A stretch of 64,000 nt of DNA from Eublepharis macularius (taxonomy: Eukaryota > Chordata > Lepidosauria > Squamata > Eublepharidae), in the NCBI RefSeq assembly GCF_028583425.1, contig NC_072800.1, forward strand, positions 11,111,001-11,175,000, written 5' to 3'. The translations under genes and the position numbers were made by a program. Numbering within the stretch: the stretch's first letter is position 1; each line of letters opens with the position of its first letter. Shown piece after piece: positions 55,496 through 64,000 of the stretch. The notes beneath the pieces are model-generated. The model was not told the DNA's origin and searched no databases. It saw only the letters and a list, made by a program, of their open reading frames with translations.

Positions 55496-56426
55496 ATGTT
55501 GTACGTTTTTAACGTATGTGTAGAACCAGATACGTTTCAGCCCAAGGGCCTTCCTCGATGGTACAATTTCACACAACGCATTCCATAAGTACAACAAATT
55601 AATACAAAGTGCCTGACCATGCAGAGAGTGGACCTAAAAGGAGGAAGAAAAAAAGTACACAATTATCGTTGAAGTATTTTTATAGGGAACAAGACTTGTT
55701 AAAAGTATAGAATTTGTTAAAAATATTATAAAACGCTTTACTCACACAGAGATGTTAAATAATCATGGAGTAAATGCATTCAAATCTTCCCACAAAAAAA
55801 CCCTTGGAAGTCCAAGGTGGGCAACCCATTGAGAGTTTTTTCCATTCGGCCATAGATCTGAAAGGCACGTATAGTGTCACAGGAATCCAAATTAAAAACT
55901 TGTTTAAAACCCGGCTTCATGCCAGGAGGGGGATACTGTTTCCCCAGTCTGTAAAACATCTGTCAGTTTGCCATCAACTCCACGTTTTTGGTGAGGGTTT
56001 TATAAATTTAAATTGTTTTATTATGCTGTTTTTACACCTTGATGTGATCCACTCTAAGCCTGCTCTGCAGGGAGAGCGAAATATAAATATAATAAATAAA
56101 TATGCAACCAATTAAAAAGAATTCTAAAATATTTTTATTTGATCAGGTCAGGAACATGGAAACCACATAAGGAGCGCAAAGTCACAGCAAGGACTGAACA
56201 AGCATCCTATGCACCCATCTCGAACAGGTACTGTAAAGGAGGAGGGAGAGCAAGAGGCAATAGTAGAAACTAAGCGAGATAATCAGTAGCACCTGAAACA
56301 AATTTGCACCCGCCTACAAAAGTGTCCCACTCACGCAGAACAGCCATAACTGAGATAGCCTATCCAGATAGCAAAGAATGCAGACTGGCAACAGAAATCA
56401 GAAAACATTTCTATCACACACACAGC

Positions 56427-57076
56427 CAGGCCTCATTTCGAGGGGGAATGCGGAGGAATGCAGTTCCCCAAAGAGGTTACATGTCAGGTGGTCCCACTAG
56501 GGTTGCCAGCCTCCAGCTAGTGGCTGGAGATCTCCCGGAATTACAATTGGTCTCCAGGCCACAGAGATCAGTTCACCTGGAGAAAATGGCTACTTTGGGG
56601 GGTGGACTCTATGGAATTATGCCATGCCAAGGTCCTTTCCCTCCCCAAACCCCACTTTCTCCAAGTTTCTCCAGGTTTCACCCCCTAGATCTCCAGGAAT
56701 TTCCCAACTTGGAGATGGCAACCCTAGGCCCCACCCACCTGACTCTCGGCCATTTTGGGCCTGTTTCAGCCTGGATTGGGGCTAAAACGGCCCAGATCGG
56801 GCCTCTGACGGGTGGTGGATTACTCTTCCACTCAGCAGCGGCCCGATCCTGACCATTTTGGGCCCCTTTTCAGCCATTTTCAGCCCCTTTTTGCCATTTT
56901 GGGCCCAATTTCTGCCCTGATTGGTCAGGATTGGGTCCAAAACAGCCAGGATAGGTGATGTCAGGGTGTGTGGCATATGCAAATCGGTTATGCTAATGAC
57001 ACATGGTCAGTGATGGCAAGGGGCGTGACATATGCTAATGAGTTCCTCCAGCTCTTTTTCTACGAAATGACCCCTG
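56427..57076. mobile_element. hAT element, CAGGGSTCATTT family, carrying a nested hAT
   Basis: 650 bp, left end CAGGCCTCATTTCGAGGGGG, right end inverse TCTACGAAATGACCCCTG, perfect 8-bp duplication CACACAGC. Interior has tandem GGGCCCCTTTTCAGCCATTT-like units. Confidence 0.93.
56498..56726. mobile_element. hAT element, TAGGGTTGCCA family, nested
   Basis: 229 bp inside the 56427 element, with its own duplications GGTCCCAC and GGCCCCAC (one mismatch). Confidence 0.92.
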
Positions 57077-57491
57077 CACACAGCCAATCAGTTTCTTCAT
57101 TCAAACCTTGGGCACCGAGGTTTCTAACATAAAGATCCAAAATGTCTCCCTTTTGTTCAGCAGCTGAAACTGTTGCGAAGAGTGCACGTGCTGCTTTTCA
57201 ATGGCCCAGAATCTGTTGCTTGTCAGAATGTTTCAAGGTCACAAAGTGCTTTGCAAAGAGGAACTTGCCATTTCTTCGGCGCCAGTGTTGGGATATTCTT
57301 ATTTTTATTGCCCGAGTCATCAATCCCACATACATTAAATCACATGGGCATAAATAATACCTTTAGAGTTACAGTTAACGGAAGGTCTAATACAGTAACT
57401 TCTGGTTTCCATCAGTCTTGTTATTATAAATCCTAGCTTTCAATAAAGACACAAATGTGCCTGAAATCCTCATAAACCACACATTCCTTAC

Positions 57492-57747
57492 CAGGGCTTT
57501 TTTTCTGGGGAAAGAGGTGGTGGAACTCAGTGGGTTGCCCTCGGAGAAAATGGTCACATGACTGGTGCCCCCGCCCCCTGATCTAAAGACAGAGGGGAGT
57601 TTAGATTGCCCTCTGCGCCGCTGGTGGGTAGGGCAATCTCAACTCCCCTCTGTCTGGAGATCAGGGGGCGGGGCCACCCGCCATGTGACCATTTTCAAGA
57701 GGTTCCGGAACTCTGTTCCACCACGTTCCAGCTGAAAAAAAGCCCTG
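57492..57747. mobile_element. hAT foldback MITE, CAGGGCTTTTTTTC family
   Basis: 256 bp, 8-bp duplications TTCCTTAC and TTTCTTAC (one mismatch). Confidence 0.93.
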
Positions 57748-57985
57748 TTTCTTACCTATGCTTAGGTAGATACCTCCTTGAATATCTTCATATGAAAAGG
57801 CTCCCTTCTCAATCCATAAAGACGATCATGAAGCTTCTCAGGTTAGTTGTTTATATTCTTTCCTTTGGAAAGAGTCTTTTGGCTCTCTCTGCTTTCAGTT
57901 ATGCCTTTGGCTTCTATTTCTGTGTCCCAGAGCTAGGAAATAGGAAGTCCACATTTGGAAGATTCATTTGAGAGAATGTGCTCAT

Positions 57986-60205
57986 TAGGGGTGTGCATGG
58001 GGGAAAAAAATCGGTAAATCTGATTTCTTTTTTTACCAAATCTGAGAAAAAAATGCAGAATTCCCTAATTCTGAACTGATTCTCTAATTTGGTTCAACTA
58101 TTAAAAAGAAATTTTGTTGGTATGGGACAATCACTCGGGGGGGGGGGCTATCCAGTGGGCTGGGAAGGGGGTCATTTTTCAACCAAACTTCACTAAATTT
58201 GGAGGGAACTTACTCCTGACTGTCCTCTAAAGATCCCCATTGGCCCCTGGGAGCCAATTTTATGGCCTATAAAGAAGGTGGCCCTACCCACTCTCCATTA
58301 TTCCCTATGGGGAAAAAATCTGGGGGCTATCCAGTGGGCTGGGGGGGTCATTTGTCAACCAAACCACCATATTTGCAGAGGGCCTACTCCTATCTGTCCT
58401 CTAAGGAATCTCCAAATTTCAGGAAGATTGGCCCCCGGGGGCTAATTCTATGGGCCCCTGAATAAGGTACCCCTAGCCACTCCACTGTTTCCTATGGGAA
58501 AAAGTCAAAGCTGACTCATTGCAGAAACTCGCAGGTGCAAGGCTGCCGTGGGCCGAGGCACACCTTTGCAATTTAGCCCTGCAAATGCGAAGTGAAGCAA
58601 GGGGCTAAGTTGGGCTAAGCTGCAACAGTGTTGCTCGCTTCAGTTTGGCTTAGGTAGAATGGATGTGATTTTCTTATGTGATGTTGGGTCTCCTTGCTTC
58701 ACTTTCGTTTTGGGGGATTCCATTCCTGTGTTTCAATTTGGTTCTGTTGGACTTTCTTTGGGATGAGCTCAGCTTGCATTTGGGAGTGCGCCCCTGCAGA
58801 TAGCCCCCAAATATTTTCCCCATAGGGAATAATGGAGAATGGGGGGGGGCACCTTCTTTAGAGCTTATAAAATTGGCCCCAGAGTAGGTTCCCTCCAAAT
58901 TTGGTGAAGTTTGGTTGAAAAATGACCCACACCCTGCCCATTGCATATCCCCCAGGGCAGGGCTGTTGCCTCCATTGAGGCAGGTCCGGCAACTGCCTCC
59001 AGTGCTGAGGCACCAGAGGGGGCACCAGGGGTGAGGGGGCACGCTGCAGAGCTGGAGGCAGCAGCGCATGGGTGTCTGAGCAGGAGGGATGGGAAGCCAC
59101 CCACGCACCGCCCCGGCCGCCTGCCAGGCCTGGCCCGCAGCTACTGCAGCCTCCCAGGCCTCCCGCACTGCCACTGCCGCCAGCACGCGCCCCCGGCTAG
59201 GAGCAGCAGCCGTGGGCCAGGCATGGCAGGCGTCCAGAGTGATGTGTGGAGCAACGGAGCAGGGGGACTGGGAGAATGCACGTGCGCCTCCCCAGCCACC
59301 TGTTGTGCCTGGCTGGGAGTGCACGCCAGCAGCGGCAGCACGGGGCAGTCTAAGCGGGCAGCCCTCCTGCCCAGCCACCCCACAGTCCAGGTGCGCAAGA
59401 GCAGACCTGAAGCTGCCCTCGGCCTCAGGCACCAGAAACCCTGGCGCTGGCCCTGCCCCAGAGTGATTTTCCCACAGAAAACACTGGCTGAATTTTACCT
59501 ATTTTTTTTCCTGAAAATTTGGTAAAAAATTGGGATGCCAACATGTCGTTAATTTTTGGAAGAAAATCCTCACTTCGATTAAAGACATCACTAACTACAC
59601 AATCCCTCTAAAGCCTGAATTAATCTTTTTGGATCAACGGGATGACCTCCTCATTCCCAATATAAGAAAGGACCTTATAACAAGCCTGCTAACAGCTGCA
59701 AAGAGCATTATTGCGCACCTTATTGGAAAAGTAATAGTGTTCCAACATTATCTGTCTGGCATAACAAGATCTGGGATCATTTCATTACGGAAAAACTGAG
59801 TGACAAAATTTATCAAGCCGAGCACTTTCCCAAAAGCACTAATTTTCAGGAGAAATGGTCTCCATTCTTCGAATATCTGGAAAACAATAATATCTGGGCT
59901 GTATCAAAGTTTCACAAATCTATTTTTGAATTGCTATAATGTAGTTCTTAGAATTTAAGCCTTATCATTGTTACTTTACATTGTATATAGTATTGTTATT
60001 TGGTTATTGGTTGTGTTTGAGTTACCAATTGTTACTTGTTAATCTATGCTATCTTGTAATTTATTGTATGCTTTTTATTAATAAAATTTTGTTAAATTTA
60101 AAAAAAATTGGGATGCCTGGTTTTGATTCAGAACACCCAGATTTTACCAAATCGGCCCAAATTTGGTATTTTAATTCGAATTCCAAACCAAACTGCACAC
60201 CCTTA
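57986..60205. mobile_element. Long hAT element, TAGGGGTGTGCA ends
   Basis: 2.2 kb, left end TAGGGGTGTGCATGGGGG, right end inverse AACTGCACACCCTTA, 8-bp duplications GTGCTCAT and GTGCTGAT (one mismatch). Large inverted blocks pair 58130-58480 with 58780-58960 (CTATCCAGTGGGCTGG, AGGGAATAATGGAGAATGGG). The GC-rich segment 58960-59460 gives long overlapping open frames but no domain. An L1 end is nested on the right. Confidence 0.85.
59540..60100 (+). mobile_element. L1-type LINE 3' end, nested in the hAT element
   Basis: Frame fragments WKKILTSIKDITNYTIPLKP and IRKDLITSLLTAAKSIIAH are L1 ORF2 C-terminus. The 3' end is AATAAAATTTTGTTAAATTT plus poly(A). Flanked by a target duplication of about 16 bp, AAAAAATTGGGATGCC (59524-59539 and 60102-60117). 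Confidence 0.88.
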
Positions 60206-60926
60206 GTGCTGATTTCACTGCTGACTTCACAATGTTAGACTTTGAGCTACGGAGATGACATCACTGTGTTTAGGCACAACAAAATAAGCCTTAGCAGCAC
60301 TTAGTCCTGTGTGACCTTGTAATTTTCCAAGAACGCCAAGAAGCTTGTTCTGTAAATTAACATTGAAGGGTTGAGGTAAATGTCTGTATATTATCCTCAA
60401 GGCCTCGTAATCCATACCTGTGGCAAGATTATGTGGTTTATAACTGTCCACCTGGTATGCAAGGAGCCACAGGTCTCTGGGCTTGCCTCTGCAATGATGT
60501 TGCAGGATTCTCTACCAGATTAAGTGCAGCAGGAACGAAGCTGTACGTGCAATGAACCAACCATCATTTCCTGTCCTTTTCTTCACACGAATTATGAAAC
60601 GGCTGCCAGTTCAGCGCGCACACAGCCTCGTTTGCATGGGGGAATTCACCAGTGCGAGCAAGTCTCTTGATCTCAGTAAGGCCCTTTTTACAGAATGCAA
60701 CAATTGGTCCACCTAACTGTAGTTCTTCTGGTTTTCAGGCAGATGAATCTGGGGCCCTCCTGTATGCAAAGCAAGTACTCTGCCCCAGTTTTGAGCCCTG
60801 CGAGTTCTCGTAAGATGGCACTCTTAAGTTTATTTACATGTAATAAAAAAAACACCTTGTTCTTTCAGCCAAAACCATCACCGGGTGCTCCAACCATATT
60901 CTCTTTGCTCAGATTATAGTTCTGAG

Positions 60927-61186
60927 CAGGGCTTTTTTTCTGGGAAAAGAGGTGGTGGAACTCAGTGGGTTGCCCTCAGAGAAAATGGTCACATGGCTGG
61001 TGGCCCCACCCCCTGATCTCCAGACAGAGGGGAGTTGAGATTGCCCTCCGCACCGCCAAGCGGCGCGTAGGGCAATCTCAACTCCCCTCTGTCTGGAGAT
61101 CAGGGGCCGGGGCCACCAGCCATGTGACCATTTTCAAGAGCTTCCGGAACTCCGTTCCCCTGCGTTCCCCCTGAAAAAAAGCCCTG
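60927..61186. mobile_element. hAT foldback MITE, CAGGGCTTTTTTTC family
   Basis: 260 bp, perfect 8-bp duplication GTTCTGAG. Confidence 0.95.
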
Positions 61187-62312
61187 GTTCTGAGCCACTC
61201 CCCACCCCCCTCGGCCCTTACCTGTCACAAAGATAACACTACTTATATCATCACAAGATGATCAAAAGGCCTTTATTTTGTTATTTATTTCTAACCCTTG
61301 ACTTCTAGCCTAAGAGGCACAAGATGGCTTAAGGGTTTTTCCCTTTCTGTCTTCTCAATAGCTTACTGAAAGAGCGTGTGACTAACTCTCAGTGCAAGGG
61401 TATCCCTTTGTAACTAGAGATGCCTTCCAAAGAACATCCAACAGTACTTTTAAGTACATCAAATATCCCAATCCCTGAAATGAAAGAATCAACACTAGCA
61501 TGAAATTTTATTTATGTTCACATGGCATATGGGTATTTTTTTTACAACTAAGATGTTTCCTTCAGGGACCTTAAAATACACTGTATCTCAGTTGGCCCTA
61601 TTCCCTCATTGCTTTCAAATTGTAGCAAAGTTCAATAGGGCTTTCTTTTTTCAGTCATTGAATGACACTCATTTTGGTTCCCAGGCACCTTAAAATATTT
61701 CCAGAAGTCTGCAGTCAAGGAATTGAATAAGACAGTTCAATCAGTATGTGATATAATCCGCACGCGATAGTCCGTCCCTATGCTCCCTCCCGGCCCTGGA
61801 AACCTTTTCTCTCCACGGTGCCCTTATTTATCCCTCTTTTCCTCCAGTTTTCCTTGCCCTCTGCTTTCTCTTAGGTCTGCATTTCCTCCAGCTACCGTTA
61901 CCCCTGATTTCAGTGTCTGCCCCTTCTTTTACCTGGCCACCACCACGCCTTTGTGTTTTTCTTCTCATTTTTCCAATTCTTAGCCTGCCTCTGTACAAAA
62001 TGTCACATCTATGTGTGATTTTAATCCCAGCTAAACATACATCAGTCCCTTCCTTCATAGAATCTGCAAATACTGTTGCCGCTCACTTCCTGAATACCTG
62101 GAATATTTTGTGACATCACAATAGCCTAGCCAACTACTGTCAGTCCTCACCATTGTAAGTGTTTTACAACAGAATGGACTGTACTAAGTCAGTTGGAATT
62201 TCGTGGTTAATTTTCTACTGTACTGTAACAATACATTTTGGCAAATCACCAAAGCTAGTCAAGAACTAACAAACAAGTTCTGTACTGGAAACACTGCAAG
62301 TACATTTGGCAT
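61187..62312. other. No gene recognised
   Basis: AT-rich sequence between the BRD9 polyadenylation signal and the MITE; possibly a longer BRD9 3' UTR. Confidence 0.35.
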
Positions 62313-62997
62313 TTTATTAATATTTACAATAATGTTCATGAGCAACTAATTCTAGTATACACATAATATCAATCGTAAAAAAGGTCATTCAATATCAAAT
62401 TTCAAATACTTCATTTAAAAACTACACAAACATTTGCCTCCTTATACAGGTACAATTTACTTGTATATACAACACTTAAAAGCTGAATAATTTGGTAGAG
62501 ACTGAACTTCTGGTAATGAGGAAGTCCTCAGTATATGTGTGTGTGTGTGATTGCATACAAAATTATGAGATTTTGTTCATGACGTAATCTGGCCCATCTC
62601 AACAATAAACAACTGGAAAGAGAAAAGAGAAGAGGAAGGTGGCAGTTGTCGGGAACTTACATTGCCCCTGAAAAATAGTCTCCCAAAGGAGCTACGCGAA
62701 CAAAACTTTTAATGACAGCATGATAGACAGCTGGCTAGCATTTTTGACAGGGTTTCTTAAATACGTCATTTGCATCTGTGCCTTTACAACTATTATACAC
62801 AACTGTAACCCTAAAGTATTGCGTGAGCTATGGCGCAATTACCATGATACTACTTGCTACCTGAGTACTATTTACAAAAGTGAACAAACATTATTACATA
62901 ACAATCCTCACCCAAAAAGAGGACACGCTGAAGTGCATTCTGTCTGATGGAAAACTAAAAACGTTTGTTTTAAAACATAAATATGATACAGGACACG
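62313..62997 (-). other. BRD9: Probable BRD9 3' UTR with polyadenylation signal
   Basis: AT-rich single-copy-looking sequence directly after the BRD9 stop, with no recognisable repeat. A canonical AATAAA on the minus strand lies at 62318-62313, giving a 3' UTR of roughly 0.7 kb. The true cleavage site is not determinable from sequence alone. Confidence 0.45.
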
Positions 62998-63098
62998 TTA
63001 GTTATTATTGGCACTTGCAGGTTCCGGAGACTGCAGAAATTCATAGGGGTCGTGAACCAGGTCTTGCTGTTCTCCGACGCTTAGGTGAGAGGGGCTCC
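62998..63098 (-). CDS. BRD9: BRD9 terminal coding exon
   Basis: BRD9 is a bromodomain subunit of the non-canonical BAF (SWI/SNF) chromatin-remodelling complex. After a clear acceptor (tttttctccag) the frame reads SPSHLSVGEQQDLVHDPYEF, then LQSPEPASANNN and stop TAA. This matches the known C-terminus of vertebrate BRD9 (G-S-P-S-x-L-S-V-G-E-Q, then H-D-P-Y-E-F-L-Q-S-P-E-P-A). The last residues (SANNN in place of SAKT) differ, as a chain end may. The two leading bases complete a Gly codon begun in the previous exon, which lies beyond the right edge: 63100-64000 shows no further BRD9 coding sequence. Orientation relative to ZDHHC11 matches human synteny. Confidence 0.93.
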
Positions 63099-63474
63099 CT
63101 GGAGAAAAAAAGATGGTTTAACAGGACGGTTTAGAAATGCCATTTTAAAAAATTTTTAGGGCAATAAATACATTCAGTCAACGAACCACAGGCTCACAGC
63201 CCCCACCCTGCTCAGACCCTTCCATTAAGAGCTGCAAGAGTGAAAGAGGGTGGGAGCAGAGCCTTTTCTGTGGTGGCCCAAAGTCCCTGGGAGAAATGGG
63301 AGAAGTTCCTTGAGGTGAATGCATCGGATTATCAACTTTTCAAAATTCAAATGCAAAAACATAAAGCAGATCTCTGCGAATTGACATTTGGATTGCTTTG
63401 TGCTGTGACTAGTCTTGTTTGCAGTTTTGTGCATAACTTATTTTCATTTATGCCCACCTTTCTCCTTTCAGTGG

Positions 63475-63660
63475 AGCCTCAAAGTGGCTTGCAGCATTCT
63501 CCTCTCCTCCACTTTATTATCACAACAATCCTGTGAGGTAGGTAAGGTAGGCTAAGAGGTTGTGATTGGCCCAAGGCTGCTGAGCTTCCATGGCAGAGGG
63601 GGATTCAAACCTGGGTCTCCCAGATCCTAGTCTGACCATCTAACCACTAGACCACGTCAC
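63475..63660 (-). repeat. tRNA-derived SINE
   Basis: On the minus strand: TGACGTGGTCTAGTGGTTAG (A box), CCAGGTTTGAATCCCCCTCT (B box), body AGCAGCCTTGGGCCAATCAC, CAGGATTGTTGTGATAATAA. Promoter boxes are well preserved. Confidence 0.87.
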
Positions 63661-63771
63661 ACCATAATTGTTTCACAGTATTTTAATTAAGAGACTTGTT
63701 TATAAAAAGTGCATTTTAACTAAAAATACATTTTAACTAAAAATCAATCATTGCCGAAAGGAACTCGGAAG

Positions 63772-63890
63772 TCTTCAGGAAGGTAGCCTTGTGGGTCTGC
63801 AGTAGAACAGGATTTTAGTGGAATCTTAGAGACCAACAAGGTTTTCAGGGCATAAGCTTTTGAGAGTCAAAGTTCCCTTCTCCTTCTTGG
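63772..63890. repeat. GTAGCACC foldback family, left half
   Basis: GGTAGCCTTGTGGGTCTGCA, AGTGGAATCTTAGAGACCAA, GGCATAAGCTTTTGAGAGTC. Confidence 0.65.
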
Positions 63891-64000
63891 TAGTCTTCAT
63901 TTATTTATATCTGTGTCTTCCCTTCCTCCAAGGTCTTAAGGACTATCCACATATTTCATTTTACTTTTACAACAATTCCATGAGGTGGGTGATGAAAACA

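Larger units (their letters stand above)
55496..57430 (-). mobile_element. Penelope-like element, degraded, interrupted
   Basis: Two parts. 57085-57430, read on the minus strand, shows pieces of a GIY-YIG endonuclease domain (CNSKGIIYAH, IKIRISQHWRR-like, then LNKRETFWIF and LNEETDW-like). 55496-55620 carries the element's 3' motif GAAGGCCCTTGGGCTGAAAC on the minus strand. The part between is unclear, and a hAT element is inserted at 56427. Broken, old. Confidence 0.6.

Noticed and set aside
56304-56852. 182-codon frame
   Set aside because: Runs through two nested transposons and the flanking DNA; not a gene.
57760-57850. Possible small exon with donor gtatct on the minus strand
   Set aside because: Weak acceptor and donor and only about 20 codons; cannot be separated from chance.
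58674-59525. Open frames of 252 and 194 codons
   Set aside because: Lie in a GC-rich block inside a hAT element and oppose each other on both strands; low-complexity Ala/Pro/Gly content.
60227-60451. Minus-strand frame of 74 codons left of BRD9, with a possible 34-bp exon beside it
   Set aside because: No convincing pair of splice sites for the long frame, no recognisable protein; it is not part of the BRD9 C-terminus, which ends at 62998.
1-64000. CRISPR arrays, operons, phage or toxin systems
   Set aside because: The genome is vertebrate; the evenly repeated palindromes are transposons with 8-bp target duplications, not spacer arrays.

Overview
This window is vertebrate nuclear DNA, most likely from a squamate reptile (a lizard). 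It has small exons in long introns, CR1, L1 and Penelope-like retroelement pieces, tRNA- and 5S-derived SINEs, and very many short hAT-type foldback transposons. Two host genes are recognisable, both on the minus strand. The terminal coding exon of BRD9 lies at the right edge (63098-62998), and most of ZDHHC11 runs from 38147 down to at least 20510. From memory, human chromosome 5p has the same order and orientation (BRD9, then ZDHHC11), which supports both calls. Three further exon-like stretches on the minus strand (52375-52506, 48601-48704, 6951-7127) could not be named.

Layout. 1-12994: no certain host exon except a possible ZDHHC11 last exon at 7346-7456. The rest is a 5'-truncated CR1 (2890-4153), 5S-SINE and foldback repeats and a LINE tail. 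12995-19918: a Ty3/gypsy chromovirus, plus strand, with two 417-bp LTRs, a long gag, a pol ending in a chromodomain, and a PEG10-type -1 frameshift heptamer; it looks whole. 20510-38147: six ZDHHC11 exons whose splice phases all agree and which give about 302 residues with a complete DHHC cysteine-rich domain. 38-62 kb: intergenic or unassigned DNA packed with hAT foldback elements, L1 tails, SINEs, a Penelope-like fragment and the two unnamed exon-like stretches. 62.3-63.1 kb: 3' end of BRD9.

The main signal outside the genes is how much of the window is hAT-type non-autonomous DNA transposon. At least six families with different terminal repeats can be separated, and for more than a dozen copies I could read matching 8-bp target-site duplications directly. 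Insertions inside insertions give a relative timeline (for example Penelope-like, then a 650-bp hAT, then a small hAT inside it). I found no CRISPR array, operon, phage or other prokaryotic system, and none is expected here. I did not find a clearly novel coding system. The best candidates for new biology are the two unnamed membrane-protein-like exons, the conserved-looking exon at 6951-7127, and the CpG-rich transposons carrying promoter-like motifs.
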